Shown here piece by piece: positions 6,904 to 14,101 of a stretch of DNA of 23,572 nucleotides. The stretch is from positions 1 to 23,572 of the forward strand of contig JBGTLA010000150.1 in the NCBI GenBank assembly GCA_041744375.1, in the 5' to 3' direction. This DNA is from JBGTLA01 sp041744375. GTDB taxonomy: Bacteria > Actinomycetota > Acidimicrobiia > Spongiisociales > ZC4RG35. The translations under genes were made by a program, and so were the position numbers. The stretch's first letter is position 1, and every line of letters begins with the position of its first letter. The notes beneath the pieces were generated by a model, which saw nothing but the letters and a program-made list of their open reading frames with translations, made no database searches and was not told the DNA's origin.

Positions 6904-8216
6904 TCCCACGAACGTTGCAGGGCCCGCGCCACCAGATCGTCGTCGTCTGGTGAAACGGTGCGCAGGTCGAGGAGCAAGGAACCTGCTACTCGCCGACCCA
7001 CGATGGGAGGGTCCCAGGCGAGGAGTTCCGCAAATACGCGATCGGCCCCTTCCACCTCGATCAGGGAGGTTGCGATCTGTGCTCCCGGAGCTGAACCGGC
7101 GCCCAGCGTGGAGAAACCATCGATGACGCGCCCGGCTGTCCCCGAGGAGACCAGCAGGCCCTCGGCCCGTTGGTGAATCTCCTGAACCTCCATCGTGGCC
7201 ATTCTCCACAAGGGCAGCCGGCGGGCTTGGCCGGTGAGATAGGTTGACAGGGTGGCCGCCAGTGCCGCGGTCGTAGCCCCGTCGATGCGAAGCGCTCGTG
7301 CGGCCGGGTGGGAACGCAGTCGCGTGATGAGCCGGGCGGACCCGACGATGATCCCCGCCTGCGGCCCACCGACCAGCTTGTCACCCGAGAACATCACCAG
7401 GTCGGCACCGGCTCCCAAAGCCTGGCGAACGCCTGGTTCGCCCGCGAGCCAGGCGGGCGGACGTTCCAGCCACGGAGTTCGCTCATCGAGTAGGCCCGAG
7501 CCGGCATCGAAGACGAGAGGGACCCCCCTGGCTTGGGCGAGCTCGGCCAGTTCCTCCACTGTGGCCTCGGCCGAGAAGCCGACCACCTGGTAGTTGGATG
7601 GGTGCACCTTGAGCAGCAAGGCGGGGTCGGTCACGGCGGCGTAGTCCCCCACCCGGGTTCGGTTGGTGGTCCCCACCTCCGCCAGCTTGGCTCCGGCCGC
7701 AGCCATCAGCTCGGGCAGCCGATACGAACCCCCGATCTCGATCAGCTCCCCGCGCGACACAGGAACAGGCCCCCCCTGACCCAGTGTGAGCAGTGTCAAG
7801 AAGACCGCCGCGGCGTTGTTGTTGACCACCAACGCCGCCTCGGCGCCGGTGAGGGTGGTCACGAGCCTCTCGGCAGCGGCGTTGCGACCACCACGTTCGC
7901 CGGTTTCGGTGTCGAGTTCGATGTTGGCGTAACCGACGGATACCGACGCGGCGGCCCGAGCTGCTTCCGTAGACCATGGAGCCCGCCCGAGGTTGGTGTG
8001 GAGGATGACCCCGGTGGCGTTGATGACCCGACGGGGCAGTGCCCGGCGGATCTCGTCGAGCCGATGGCGGACAACAGAAGTGACGTCGGTGTCGGGTTGG
8101 TGACGAACTTCATCGATCACGTTACGGACGGCCTCGACGATCAAGGGCCGCGGCAGGCTGCCGTCGTCGAGGCTGCGAACGATGGAGTCGACTGACGGGG
8201 GTCGCCACTCGGGCAT
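6900..8216 (-). CDS. selA: L-seryl-tRNA(Sec) selenium transferase SelA
   Basis: A 438-residue PLP enzyme that converts Ser-tRNA(Sec) to Sec-tRNA(Sec) using selenophosphate. It shows an N-terminal tRNA-binding region, then RRVINATGVILHTNLGRAPW, GYANIELDTETGERGGRN, VNNNAAAVFL, the KVHPSNYQVVGF segment and the PLP lysine Lys280 in FSGDKLVGGPQAG. Length and motif order match bacterial SelA. TAACCT (8228 to 8223) lies exactly 6 nt before the ATG, a candidate leaderless promoter, so selAB may be transcribed separately from coxL 120 bp upstream. The partners SelD and tRNA-Sec are not in this window; the 119-bp upstream gap has no tRNA-like T loop or UCA anticodon arm. Confidence 0.97.
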   Translation of the reverse strand: MPEWRPPSVDSIVRSLDDGSLPRPLIVEAVRNVIDEVRHQPDTDVTSVVRHRLDEIRRALPRRVINATGVILHTNLGRAPWSTEAARAAASVSVGYANIELDTETGERGGRNAAAERLVTTLTGAEAALVVNNNAAAVFLTLLTLGQGGPVPVSRGELIEIGGSYRLPELMAAAGAKLAEVGTTNRTRVGDYAAVTDPALLLKVHPSNYQVVGFSAEATVEELAELAQARGVPLVFDAGSGLLDERTPWLERPPAWLAGEPGVRQALGAGADLVMFSGDKLVGGPQAGIIVGSARLITRLRSHPAARALRIDGATTAALAATLSTYLTGQARRLPLWRMATMEVQEIHQRAEGLLVSSGTAGRVIDGFSTLGAGSAPGAQIATSLIEVEGADRVFAELLAWDPPIVGRRVAGSLLLDLRTVSPDDDDLVARALQRSWE

Positions 8217-8335
8217 GGGCCGAGGTTAGAGCGCTGCCGAGGTTCCCGGTCCGGATCCGTGCCGGCCGACTTGCCTCTCGCCGCCACGGACAATGAATTC
8301 CGCGACGTGAGAAGACCAGATGAGACCGAGCGCCC

Positions 8336-10615
8336 TCATTGCTGGAGAGCGTCCCAGATACGTGACGGGGTGAGAGGCATGTCTAGGTGGCGAACACCGA
8401 GTGGTCGGAGGGCGTCGTGTACGGCGTTCACCACCGCCGGGGTCGAGCCGATCGTCCCCGATTCGCCGATGCCCTTGGCGCCGAGTGGGTTGAGGTCGGT
8501 GGGGGTCTGAGTGTGGTCCACCTCGAACGAGGGCATTACGCGTGCATTGGGGATGAGATACGTGGTCAGATTGGTGGTGATCGGATTGGCGTCGGCGTCG
8601 TAGCGGACGCCTTCCCACAGCGCCTGGCCGATCCCTTGGGCCACACCACCGTGGACCTGCCCGTCGACGATCATGCGACTGAAGATGGTTCCGCAGTCGT
8701 CGCAGGCGACGTGGCGCAGGACCTTCACATCTCCGGTCTCGCGGTCCACCTCCACCACCGAAACGTGCGATCCAAAGGGAACGGTGGCCTCGTCTTGAGT
8801 CCAGTTGTCCTCGGCCCACAGGCCAGGCGCCTCCCCGGGGGGAAGATGGGCCGGGTCGTTGGCGAGCGCGGCGATCTCGAACAAGGTCTTGCCACTGTCC
8901 GGCACCCCGACCACCCCGATCTTCCCGTCGTCGAATTGGACAATGTCGTCGGGGGCCGCCTCGGTGAGCAAAGCCACCAATCGTCGGGCCTTGTCGAGCA
9001 CTGCCTCGCTCGAGCGGAACACGGCCGACCCTGCCATCTGCATGGAGCGAGAGCCCATGGTTCCTCCGCCCCGGGGGACGTCGTCGGTGTTGCCCTGCAC
9101 GAAGCGGATCCGCTCCGCAGGCACCCCGAGGTAGCCGGAGACGATGTGTGTGAAGGTGGTCTCGTGGCCGTGCCCGTGTGATGAGGCGCCCGAGTACACG
9201 ACTACCTCCTCTGCAGTGACTTCGACCTTCCCCCAGTCCTTTCGGCCGCCGGGAGCCGTGACCTCCACATACGAGGACAGGCCGATTCCGAGGAGCCAGC
9301 GGTCATCCTGGGCGAGGCGGCGCTGCTGTTCGGCTCGCAAGTCGGCGTAGCCGGCGCGTGCGAGGGCCAGGTCCAGGGCGGCGGCGTAGTTGCCGCTGTC
9401 GTATCGCTCACCGGTGGCGGTCACGAGCGGGAACTCGTCCGGACTCACAAAATTGACGCGCCGCACCTCGGCCGGATCCATCTCCAGTTCGGCGGCCAGG
9501 AGGTCGACGAGACGTTCGATCGTCATTGCCGCCTCGGGTCGACCCGCTCCGCGGTAGGCGTCGATCGGAGTGGTGTTGGTGGCGACTGATTGCCAACGGA
9601 AGTCCACCACTGGGATGCGATACGGTCCGGCCGCCATTCGCTGGGTGAAGGCGGGAAGGTAGGAGCCGTACAGCGGGTAGGCCCCTGCCTCCTGGACCAC
9701 CCGCCAACGGAGAGCGGTGATGGTCCCGTCGCGCCGGGCTCCCATCTCTACGGTCTGGTGCTGGGCCCGTCCTTGCGACATCGAGACCATATTCTCGACA
9801 CGGCTCTCCTGCCAGCGGATCGGACGGCCGAGCCGGAGAGCAAGGGCAACCACCAGCACCTGCTCGGGATAGGCGTTGATCTTGGCCCCGAACCCTCCGC
9901 CCATGTCGGGGACCTTCACGTGGACCGAGCCGCGGTCGAGATCCAGGACGGCGGCAATGGTGCGGCGCGCCCCGTGCACACCTTGGGAGCCGAGCGACAC
10001 GTCGACCCCACCGTCGGCGCGGGGGATGGCCAGGGCATTGTTGGTTTCCAAAGGGACCGCAGCGAGGCGCTGGTTCTCCAGCCGCACTGTCACCACGACT
10101 TCGGCATCCACCATGACGTCACCCTCGGTGTCGAGGCCCCCGGCAAGAACGACGTTGGTGCCGAGTTCCGGAAACAAGAGCGGGGCCCCTTTTGCCAAGG
10201 CGGCGGACGGAGTGGCCACTGCCTCGAGGAGGTCGTAGTCGGGCCACACCGCTTCGGCGGCGTCGACCGCCTGGGCGGGAGTCTCCGCCACCACAACGGC
10301 CACCACGTCTCCCACGAAGCGGACCCGGTCCGAGGCGATCAGGGGCCGACGTGTCTCGTCGGTGGCTCCGGTTGCCTCGATGGGCATCGGTCCCAAGTCG
10401 AGGTCGGCGGCCGTGAATACCCCCACGACGCCGGGCATGTTCTTGGCCTCGGTGGAGTCGATGGCGGTGATCGTGCCGTGGGGAACGCTGGAGCGGACCA
10501 TCACGGCCCATAAGGCACCGTCGATGGTGGTGTCGTCGAGGTAGGTCGCCGACCCGGTGATGAAGCGCGGGTCTTCTGCTCGCCTCACCTGTGCCCCGAG
10601 GATTGATCCCTTCAC
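8336..10615 (-). CDS. Form II CoxL-type molybdenum hydroxylase large subunit (xanthine oxidase family)
   Basis: A 759-residue protein of the xanthine dehydrogenase/CoxL family. Visible landmarks are AQVRRAEDPRFITGSATYLD at the N-terminus, GGGFGAKINAYPEQ, the active-site loop AYRGAGR (residues 353 to 359), and GAKGIGESG with the catalytic Glu718 near the C-terminus. AYRGAGR marks form II (putative CO dehydrogenase) rather than form I AYxCSFR; the Cu-binding Cys of true CO dehydrogenase is absent, so CO oxidation is doubtful and the real substrate may be an aldehyde or N-heterocycle. The FAD (CoxM) and [2Fe-2S] (CoxS) subunits are not adjacent. GTG 10615 is chosen because TAAGGT (10629 to 10624) lies 8 nt before it and homology begins there; the open frame to 10870 is antisense-style low-identity sequence overlapping the upstream gene. 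Confidence 0.93.
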   Translation of the reverse strand: MKGSILGAQVRRAEDPRFITGSATYLDDTTIDGALWAVMVRSSVPHGTITAIDSTEAKNMPGVVGVFTAADLDLGPMPIEATGATDETRRPLIASDRVRFVGDVVAVVVAETPAQAVDAAEAVWPDYDLLEAVATPSAALAKGAPLLFPELGTNVVLAGGLDTEGDVMVDAEVVVTVRLENQRLAAVPLETNNALAIPRADGGVDVSLGSQGVHGARRTIAAVLDLDRGSVHVKVPDMGGGFGAKINAYPEQVLVVALALRLGRPIRWQESRVENMVSMSQGRAQHQTVEMGARRDGTITALRWRVVQEAGAYPLYGSYLPAFTQRMAAGPYRIPVVDFRWQSVATNTTPIDAYRGAGRPEAAMTIERLVDLLAAELEMDPAEVRRVNFVSPDEFPLVTATGERYDSGNYAAALDLALARAGYADLRAEQQRRLAQDDRWLLGIGLSSYVEVTAPGGRKDWGKVEVTAEEVVVYSGASSHGHGHETTFTHIVSGYLGVPAERIRFVQGNTDDVPRGGGTMGSRSMQMAGSAVFRSSEAVLDKARRLVALLTEAAPDDIVQFDDGKIGVVGVPDSGKTLFEIAALANDPAHLPPGEAPGLWAEDNWTQDEATVPFGSHVSVVEVDRETGDVKVLRHVACDDCGTIFSRMIVDGQVHGGVAQGIGQALWEGVRYDADANPITTNLTTYLIPNARVMPSFEVDHTQTPTDLNPLGAKGIGESGTIGSTPAVVNAVHDALRPLGVRHLDMPLTPSRIWDALQQ

Positions 10616-10670
10616 CGGTCGGGACCTTAGCCCCGTGCCGTGACCTCCAGGTTTCGAAGCGGGTTGCGTG

Positions 10671-12164
10671 TCAGCGGCCCAGGTCGAGGTGACTTTGGAT
10701 CGCCACCGTGCGGATCGTGTAGACCGAATCACCGGACAGGACTCCGCTTCTCCCGAGCAGGCGGCCGGATTGCCAGTTGGAAAGGCCCAACTCGGGGCGG
10801 TCGAGAGCGTATTGGCCGTCCACCCAGCGGGTGAAGCCGTTGCCGACGAAGGGGGCGTCGATGGTGTCATAGAACCGGCTGTGCTCGTCCGCCAGCGGAG
10901 AAATGAGGCTGGCGGCGAAGAGTGGTGAGTGCGTGTTGAAGGCCGCCACCGCCTCGTCGATGGAGTCGACCAGGAACAGGGTCATCTCCGGGCTGTCCTC
11001 CCATTCCCACTCCTTCCCGAGATGAGAGAGCGGCAATGACTCGGTCATCGGCTCGCGCAAGGGCCCGCTCGCTCGGTGGATCTCGACCTGGCGATACCAC
11101 TCCTCACCCACCTCGACGTCGCCCACGATGTGGAGCTTGGGGCTAACTCCACGACGGTCGGCCGCCTGGCGGAGGCCGGCCAGGACGGCAGGTAGGAGCC
11201 GGTCGGACCCACCCCGTACCACGGCCACCGTGTTGAGGGTGTTGCATACCTTGCGGTCCAGGGAGTGGAAGACGGCCCGGGTGACGTCAGTTGCCGCGGC
11301 CGCATCGGACACGATCATCCAGGCCCCGCCCGTGCCATGCAGGCTGACGGGTACGCCGGCCTGACGGGCCACGGACCCGAGCTGTGCCACGGCGGGACCC
11401 GATCCCCTTGCCACCGCGAGGGCAAGGCGCGAGTTTGAAAACATCGCCCACCCGGCGGCCCGGGAAGGGCTGTCGATCAGGGTTACGGCACCCTCGGGCA
11501 GTCCCGCCTCCGCCAGCGCCGGGTCGAGGGCATGGGTGACGATCGCTCGAGCGGTCCCCAGGGCGTCGGATCCGATCCTGAACACCACGCTGTTCCTGGA
11601 CCTGAGGACACCGGTGGCATCGGCGAACACGTTGGGACGGCCCTCGAACACAAATCCGACCACCCCCAGACCCGCTCGCCGCAACTCGACCTTCCACCCG
11701 TCGTGGGCCACTTCTCCGACCAGTCGATCCACACCGGGCAGGCTCTCCCAGACACCGAGAGACTCCACCATGTCCCTGCGCATAGAGTTCGTCAGCTCAA
11801 GACGGGTAGTGGAGCGTCCCCTCTTGCGCGCCTCGATCACGTCTTGGGAGTTGGCCTCGAGGATGGGTGCCACCGCGTCGGGATCGGCGAGGCGCTGTGC
11901 GAAACCTCGATAGAACGCAGTCAGTGCCTCCTCCGGCAACGAGGTGATGGCCCCGAAGGCCTCGTGAGCACGATCCACGGCGGAGGCCGTCGAGGCCCAC
12001 ACTTCGGAGGGTATGTGGAGGAGATCGCCCGTCTCCTGCACCACCACGAGGCGGTCCCCAGCCACGAAGGCTGCGGCCAGCTCCGAGGAGACGGCCGTCA
12101 CCTTGTCGCCACCGTACGGCACGACCATTCCCGGGCTGAGAGCTTCGAGATTCACATCATTCAC
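10671..12164 (-). CDS. ProA-like aldehyde dehydrogenase with N-terminal extension
   Basis: A 497-residue protein of the glutamate-5-semialdehyde dehydrogenase (ProA) branch of the ALDH superfamily. From about residue 75 it follows ProA: AHEAFGAI, an EANSQDVIEARKRG segment, GLGVVGFVFEGRPNVFADAT, FRIGSDALGTARAI and the nucleophile Cys307 in DRKVCNTLNTV. ProA is usually about 415 residues; the extra 75 or so at the N-terminus (containing AAAFVAGDRLVVVQETGDLL) are unfamiliar to me. ProA reduces glutamyl phosphate to the semialdehyde in proline synthesis, but no ProB is adjacent, and the neighbour is a molybdenum hydroxylase 55 bp downstream, so another acyl phosphate or aldehyde substrate is possible. 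GTG 12164 has CACACT 7 nt upstream; GTG 12155 is an alternative start. Confidence 0.8.
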   Translation of the reverse strand: MNDVNLEALSPGMVVPYGGDKVTAVSSELAAAFVAGDRLVVVQETGDLLHIPSEVWASTASAVDRAHEAFGAITSLPEEALTAFYRGFAQRLADPDAVAPILEANSQDVIEARKRGRSTTRLELTNSMRRDMVESLGVWESLPGVDRLVGEVAHDGWKVELRRAGLGVVGFVFEGRPNVFADATGVLRSRNSVVFRIGSDALGTARAIVTHALDPALAEAGLPEGAVTLIDSPSRAAGWAMFSNSRLALAVARGSGPAVAQLGSVARQAGVPVSLHGTGGAWMIVSDAAAATDVTRAVFHSLDRKVCNTLNTVAVVRGGSDRLLPAVLAGLRQAADRRGVSPKLHIVGDVEVGEEWYRQVEIHRASGPLREPMTESLPLSHLGKEWEWEDSPEMTLFLVDSIDEAVAAFNTHSPLFAASLISPLADEHSRFYDTIDAPFVGNGFTRWVDGQYALDRPELGLSNWQSGRLLGRSGVLSGDSVYTIRTVAIQSHLDLGR

Positions 12165-12255
12165 ATCTTGGAGTGTGCCAAGCCCTTCCCACCCGGTCCA
12201 ATCTGGCGGCGCCGCCGAGGTGCCGGTTCTGTGAGCAGGCCGGTACCCTCAGAGC

Positions 12256-12639
12256 ATGTGGCGGCTGTTGGCGTTCGTTCTCGTCCCGTTGGTGGAGATG
12301 GCTGTGCTGATATTCGTCGGGGGCCGGATCGGTATCGCCCCGACGTTGGCGATCGTGGTCGTCACGGGCGTTGCCGGTGCCGTCCTCGTCAAGCGCCAGG
12401 GCCTGGTGGTGTGGCATGCCGCCCGGGCGCGGATGACACGGGGCGAGCTACCCACCGTCGAGCTGGCGCACGGAGCGATGTTGGTCGTGTCCGGCGCCTT
12501 CCTGCTCACACCCGGCTTCCTCACCGACATCGTCGGCTTCTCGTTGCTCATTCCGGCCGTGCGCGAGCAGGTTCGGTGGCGCGCCACGCGGCGGATGTCG
12601 CGGCGGGCGGGACCCACCAGGGTCGAAGTGTGGCGGTGA
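12256..12639 (+). CDS. fxsA: FxsA-family cytoplasmic membrane protein
   Basis: A 127-residue membrane protein with the FxsA pattern: LAFVLVPLVEMAVLIFVGGR (first membrane segment, residues 4 to 23), a second segment at about 29 to 46, a GELPTVELAHGA linker, then LVVSGAFLLTPGFLTDIVGF (77 to 96) and the LLIPAVRE end. In E. coli FxsA overproduction relieves exclusion of phage T7 by the F plasmid; its native role is unknown. TACCCT (12244 to 12249) lies 6 nt before the ATG, a candidate leaderless promoter for the four-gene chain it heads. Its last codons overlap the Nudix gene. The 91-bp gap to the divergent ProA-like gene must hold both promoters. Confidence 0.92.
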   Translation: MWRLLAFVLVPLVEMAVLIFVGGRIGIAPTLAIVVVTGVAGAVLVKRQGLVVWHAARARMTRGELPTVELAHGAMLVVSGAFLLTPGFLTDIVGFSLLIPAVREQVRWRATRRMSRRAGPTRVEVWR

Positions 12640-13325
12640 CCCCTCGTCCGGCGGCGACCCTGGTTGTGATCCGGGCCGGAGCCGAGGGTCTTGAGGTGCT
12701 GATGCTCGAACGCCCTGCCCGTGGCTTCTTTGGAGGCTTGTGGGTCTTCCCGGGGGGTGGTGTCGAGACGATCGACCAAACTCGCTTGGCCGTCGACGCA
12801 GTTTCGGTGCCCGACGGTACTTCCGACCATCGTTGGCGGACGGCCGCGCTACGAGAGACCGTCGAGGAGATCGGTTTGGCCATCACCCGTGAGCCATGGA
12901 ACGGACCGTTGGAGGCGGCGGGTGAAGGGGTGTTCGATGCCGTCGTCGCCCGCGGCACAACTCTTGATGGGCACCGCCTGCGCCTGTTGTCACAGTGGGT
13001 GACACCGGTGTGGGCCCCAACCCGATTCGATGCCCGCTTCTACCTCACCATCATCGAAGGTGACCCCCCTCTCGTGAGCCGCCCCGAGGAGGTGACCGAC
13101 GTCATGTGGACCACTCCCGACGCCGCCCTCGCGCGGGGCCGAGAGGGCAGCTGGGCGATGGTGACGCCCACCATCCACCACCTCGAGTGGTTGGCGCTCC
13201 AAGCTGGACCACAACAGGCCTGGGACGCGGTGGCCACGAGCCCGACCCCGTCGAGCACACCGTGGACTGCTTCGGACGGCTCGGAGGTGCTGGTGCGGCT
13301 CCCGGCCACCTCTGATCTGCCTTGA
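12630..13325 (+). CDS. Nudix hydrolase, NUDT19/CoA-diphosphatase-like
   Basis: A 231-residue Nudix protein: LMLERPARGFFGGLWVFPGG (residues 24 to 43) followed by the Nudix helix ALRETVEEIG (73 to 82). The box is not contiguous: about 25 extra residues separate the PGGG from RETVEE, as in NUDT19-type hydrolases, which cleave CoA or acyl-CoA diphosphates. That substrate is inferred. GTG 12630 is preferred because AGGG (12619 to 12622) is 7 nt upstream; GTG 12636 would give a GTGA overlap with the fxsA stop. Either way it overlaps fxsA, and its own stop overlaps the next gene's TTG start (TTGA, 13322 to 13325), so all are probably one operon. An open frame extending leftward to 11532 is antisense to the ProA-like gene. 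Confidence 0.9.
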   Translation: MAVTPRPAATLVVIRAGAEGLEVLMLERPARGFFGGLWVFPGGGVETIDQTRLAVDAVSVPDGTSDHRWRTAALRETVEEIGLAITREPWNGPLEAAGEGVFDAVVARGTTLDGHRLRLLSQWVTPVWAPTRFDARFYLTIIEGDPPLVSRPEEVTDVMWTTPDAALARGREGSWAMVTPTIHHLEWLALQAGPQQAWDAVATSPTPSSTPWTASDGSEVLVRLPATSDLP

Positions 13326-14101
13326 GGATCGAGCGCGTCCTGGCCCCGAACCCCGGGCCATATACCGGCGCCGGTACCAACACCTGGGTCCTGGACGGGG
13401 GCGATGGAGTGGCGGTCGTCGACCCCGGACCCGACATGGCGAGCCATGGCGAAGCCATCGTCGAGAGAGTGGGGGATCGCGACGTGGTAGCCGTCGTTGT
13501 GACCCACACCCACGAGGATCACGCTCCGCTGGCCAACCCACTTGCCCGCACATTCGATGCCCCGGCGCTCGGCTACGCCCCTGGCCCGAAGTTCGACCCC
13601 GATAGCTTGCTGGCGGACGGGTCTCTCGTCAAGATCGGGGACGTCAGCCTGGAGGTGATTCATACCCCGGGCCATTCCGATGATCACCTCTGCTTCCTCA
13701 CCGGCCGGGTGTTGTTCACGGGCGACCACATCATCGGTGGGTCATCGGTGATGGTCGAGGAGATGGGGAGCTATCTCCGCTCGCTGCGCAAGGTGCGCGC
13801 CCTGGATGTCGATCGACTCCATCCCGGTCATGGGGACGTCATCCACGAACCCGGCGAGCTCATCGATTGGTATATGGCTCATCGCTTGCAACGGGAGAGC
13901 GAGATACTGGAGGTGGTGACGGGCGGAGCACGCTCGGTGGCCGAGATCGTCGAGGCGGTGTACCGTGACGTCACCACGGACCTGCACCCACTGGCGGCTC
14001 GCTCCGTCGTTGCTCATCTCCGCAAGCTCGCCGCCGACGGGGTAGTGCGCTTCGATGGGAGGTCCACCGAACCGTCCGCAATCCCTCCAAAGAGCACATG
14101 A
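13322..14101 (+). CDS. Metallo-beta-lactamase-fold hydrolase (LACTB2/glyoxalase II-like)
   Basis: A 259-residue MBL-fold protein with the full metal set: THTHEDH (His62, His64, Asp66, His67), TPGHSDDH (His118), TGD (Asp135) and HPGHG (His170). A C-terminal winged-helix-like tail (SVAEIVEAVYRDVTTDLHPL, then VVAHLRKLAADGVV) is the arrangement of LACTB2-type proteins, whose human member is an endoribonuclease; bacterial members are often annotated as beta-lactamase-like thioesterases or glyoxalase II. The exact substrate is unknown. The TTG start is fixed by homology (MRIERVLAPNPGPYTGAGTN) and the TTGA overlap with the Nudix stop. It ends with an ATGA overlap onto the peptidase gene. Confidence 0.92.
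   Translation: MRIERVLAPNPGPYTGAGTNTWVLDGGDGVAVVDPGPDMASHGEAIVERVGDRDVVAVVVTHTHEDHAPLANPLARTFDAPALGYAPGPKFDPDSLLADGSLVKIGDVSLEVIHTPGHSDDHLCFLTGRVLFTGDHIIGGSSVMVEEMGSYLRSLRKVRALDVDRLHPGHGDVIHEPGELIDWYMAHRLQRESEILEVVTGGARSVAEIVEAVYRDVTTDLHPLAARSVVAHLRKLAADGVVRFDGRSTEPSAIPPKST

Noticed and set aside
6904..7209. N-terminal extension of SelB (open frame from 7209)
   Set aside because: This part is the selA coding sequence read in another frame; SelB homology begins exactly at the GTG of 6903 or 6909.
9590..10513. Plus-strand 307-codon open frame over coxL
   Set aside because: Antisense shadow of the molybdenum hydroxylase; no recognisable domain.
10616..10870. N-terminal extension of the CoxL-type protein (open frame from 10870)
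   Set aside because: It overlaps the ProA-like gene, has low-complexity Ser/Pro/Ala content, and family homology starts at GTG 10615.
11532..12629. Long plus-strand frame upstream of the Nudix gene
   Set aside because: It is antisense to the ProA-like gene and fxsA in another frame; only the part from 12630 shows Nudix features.
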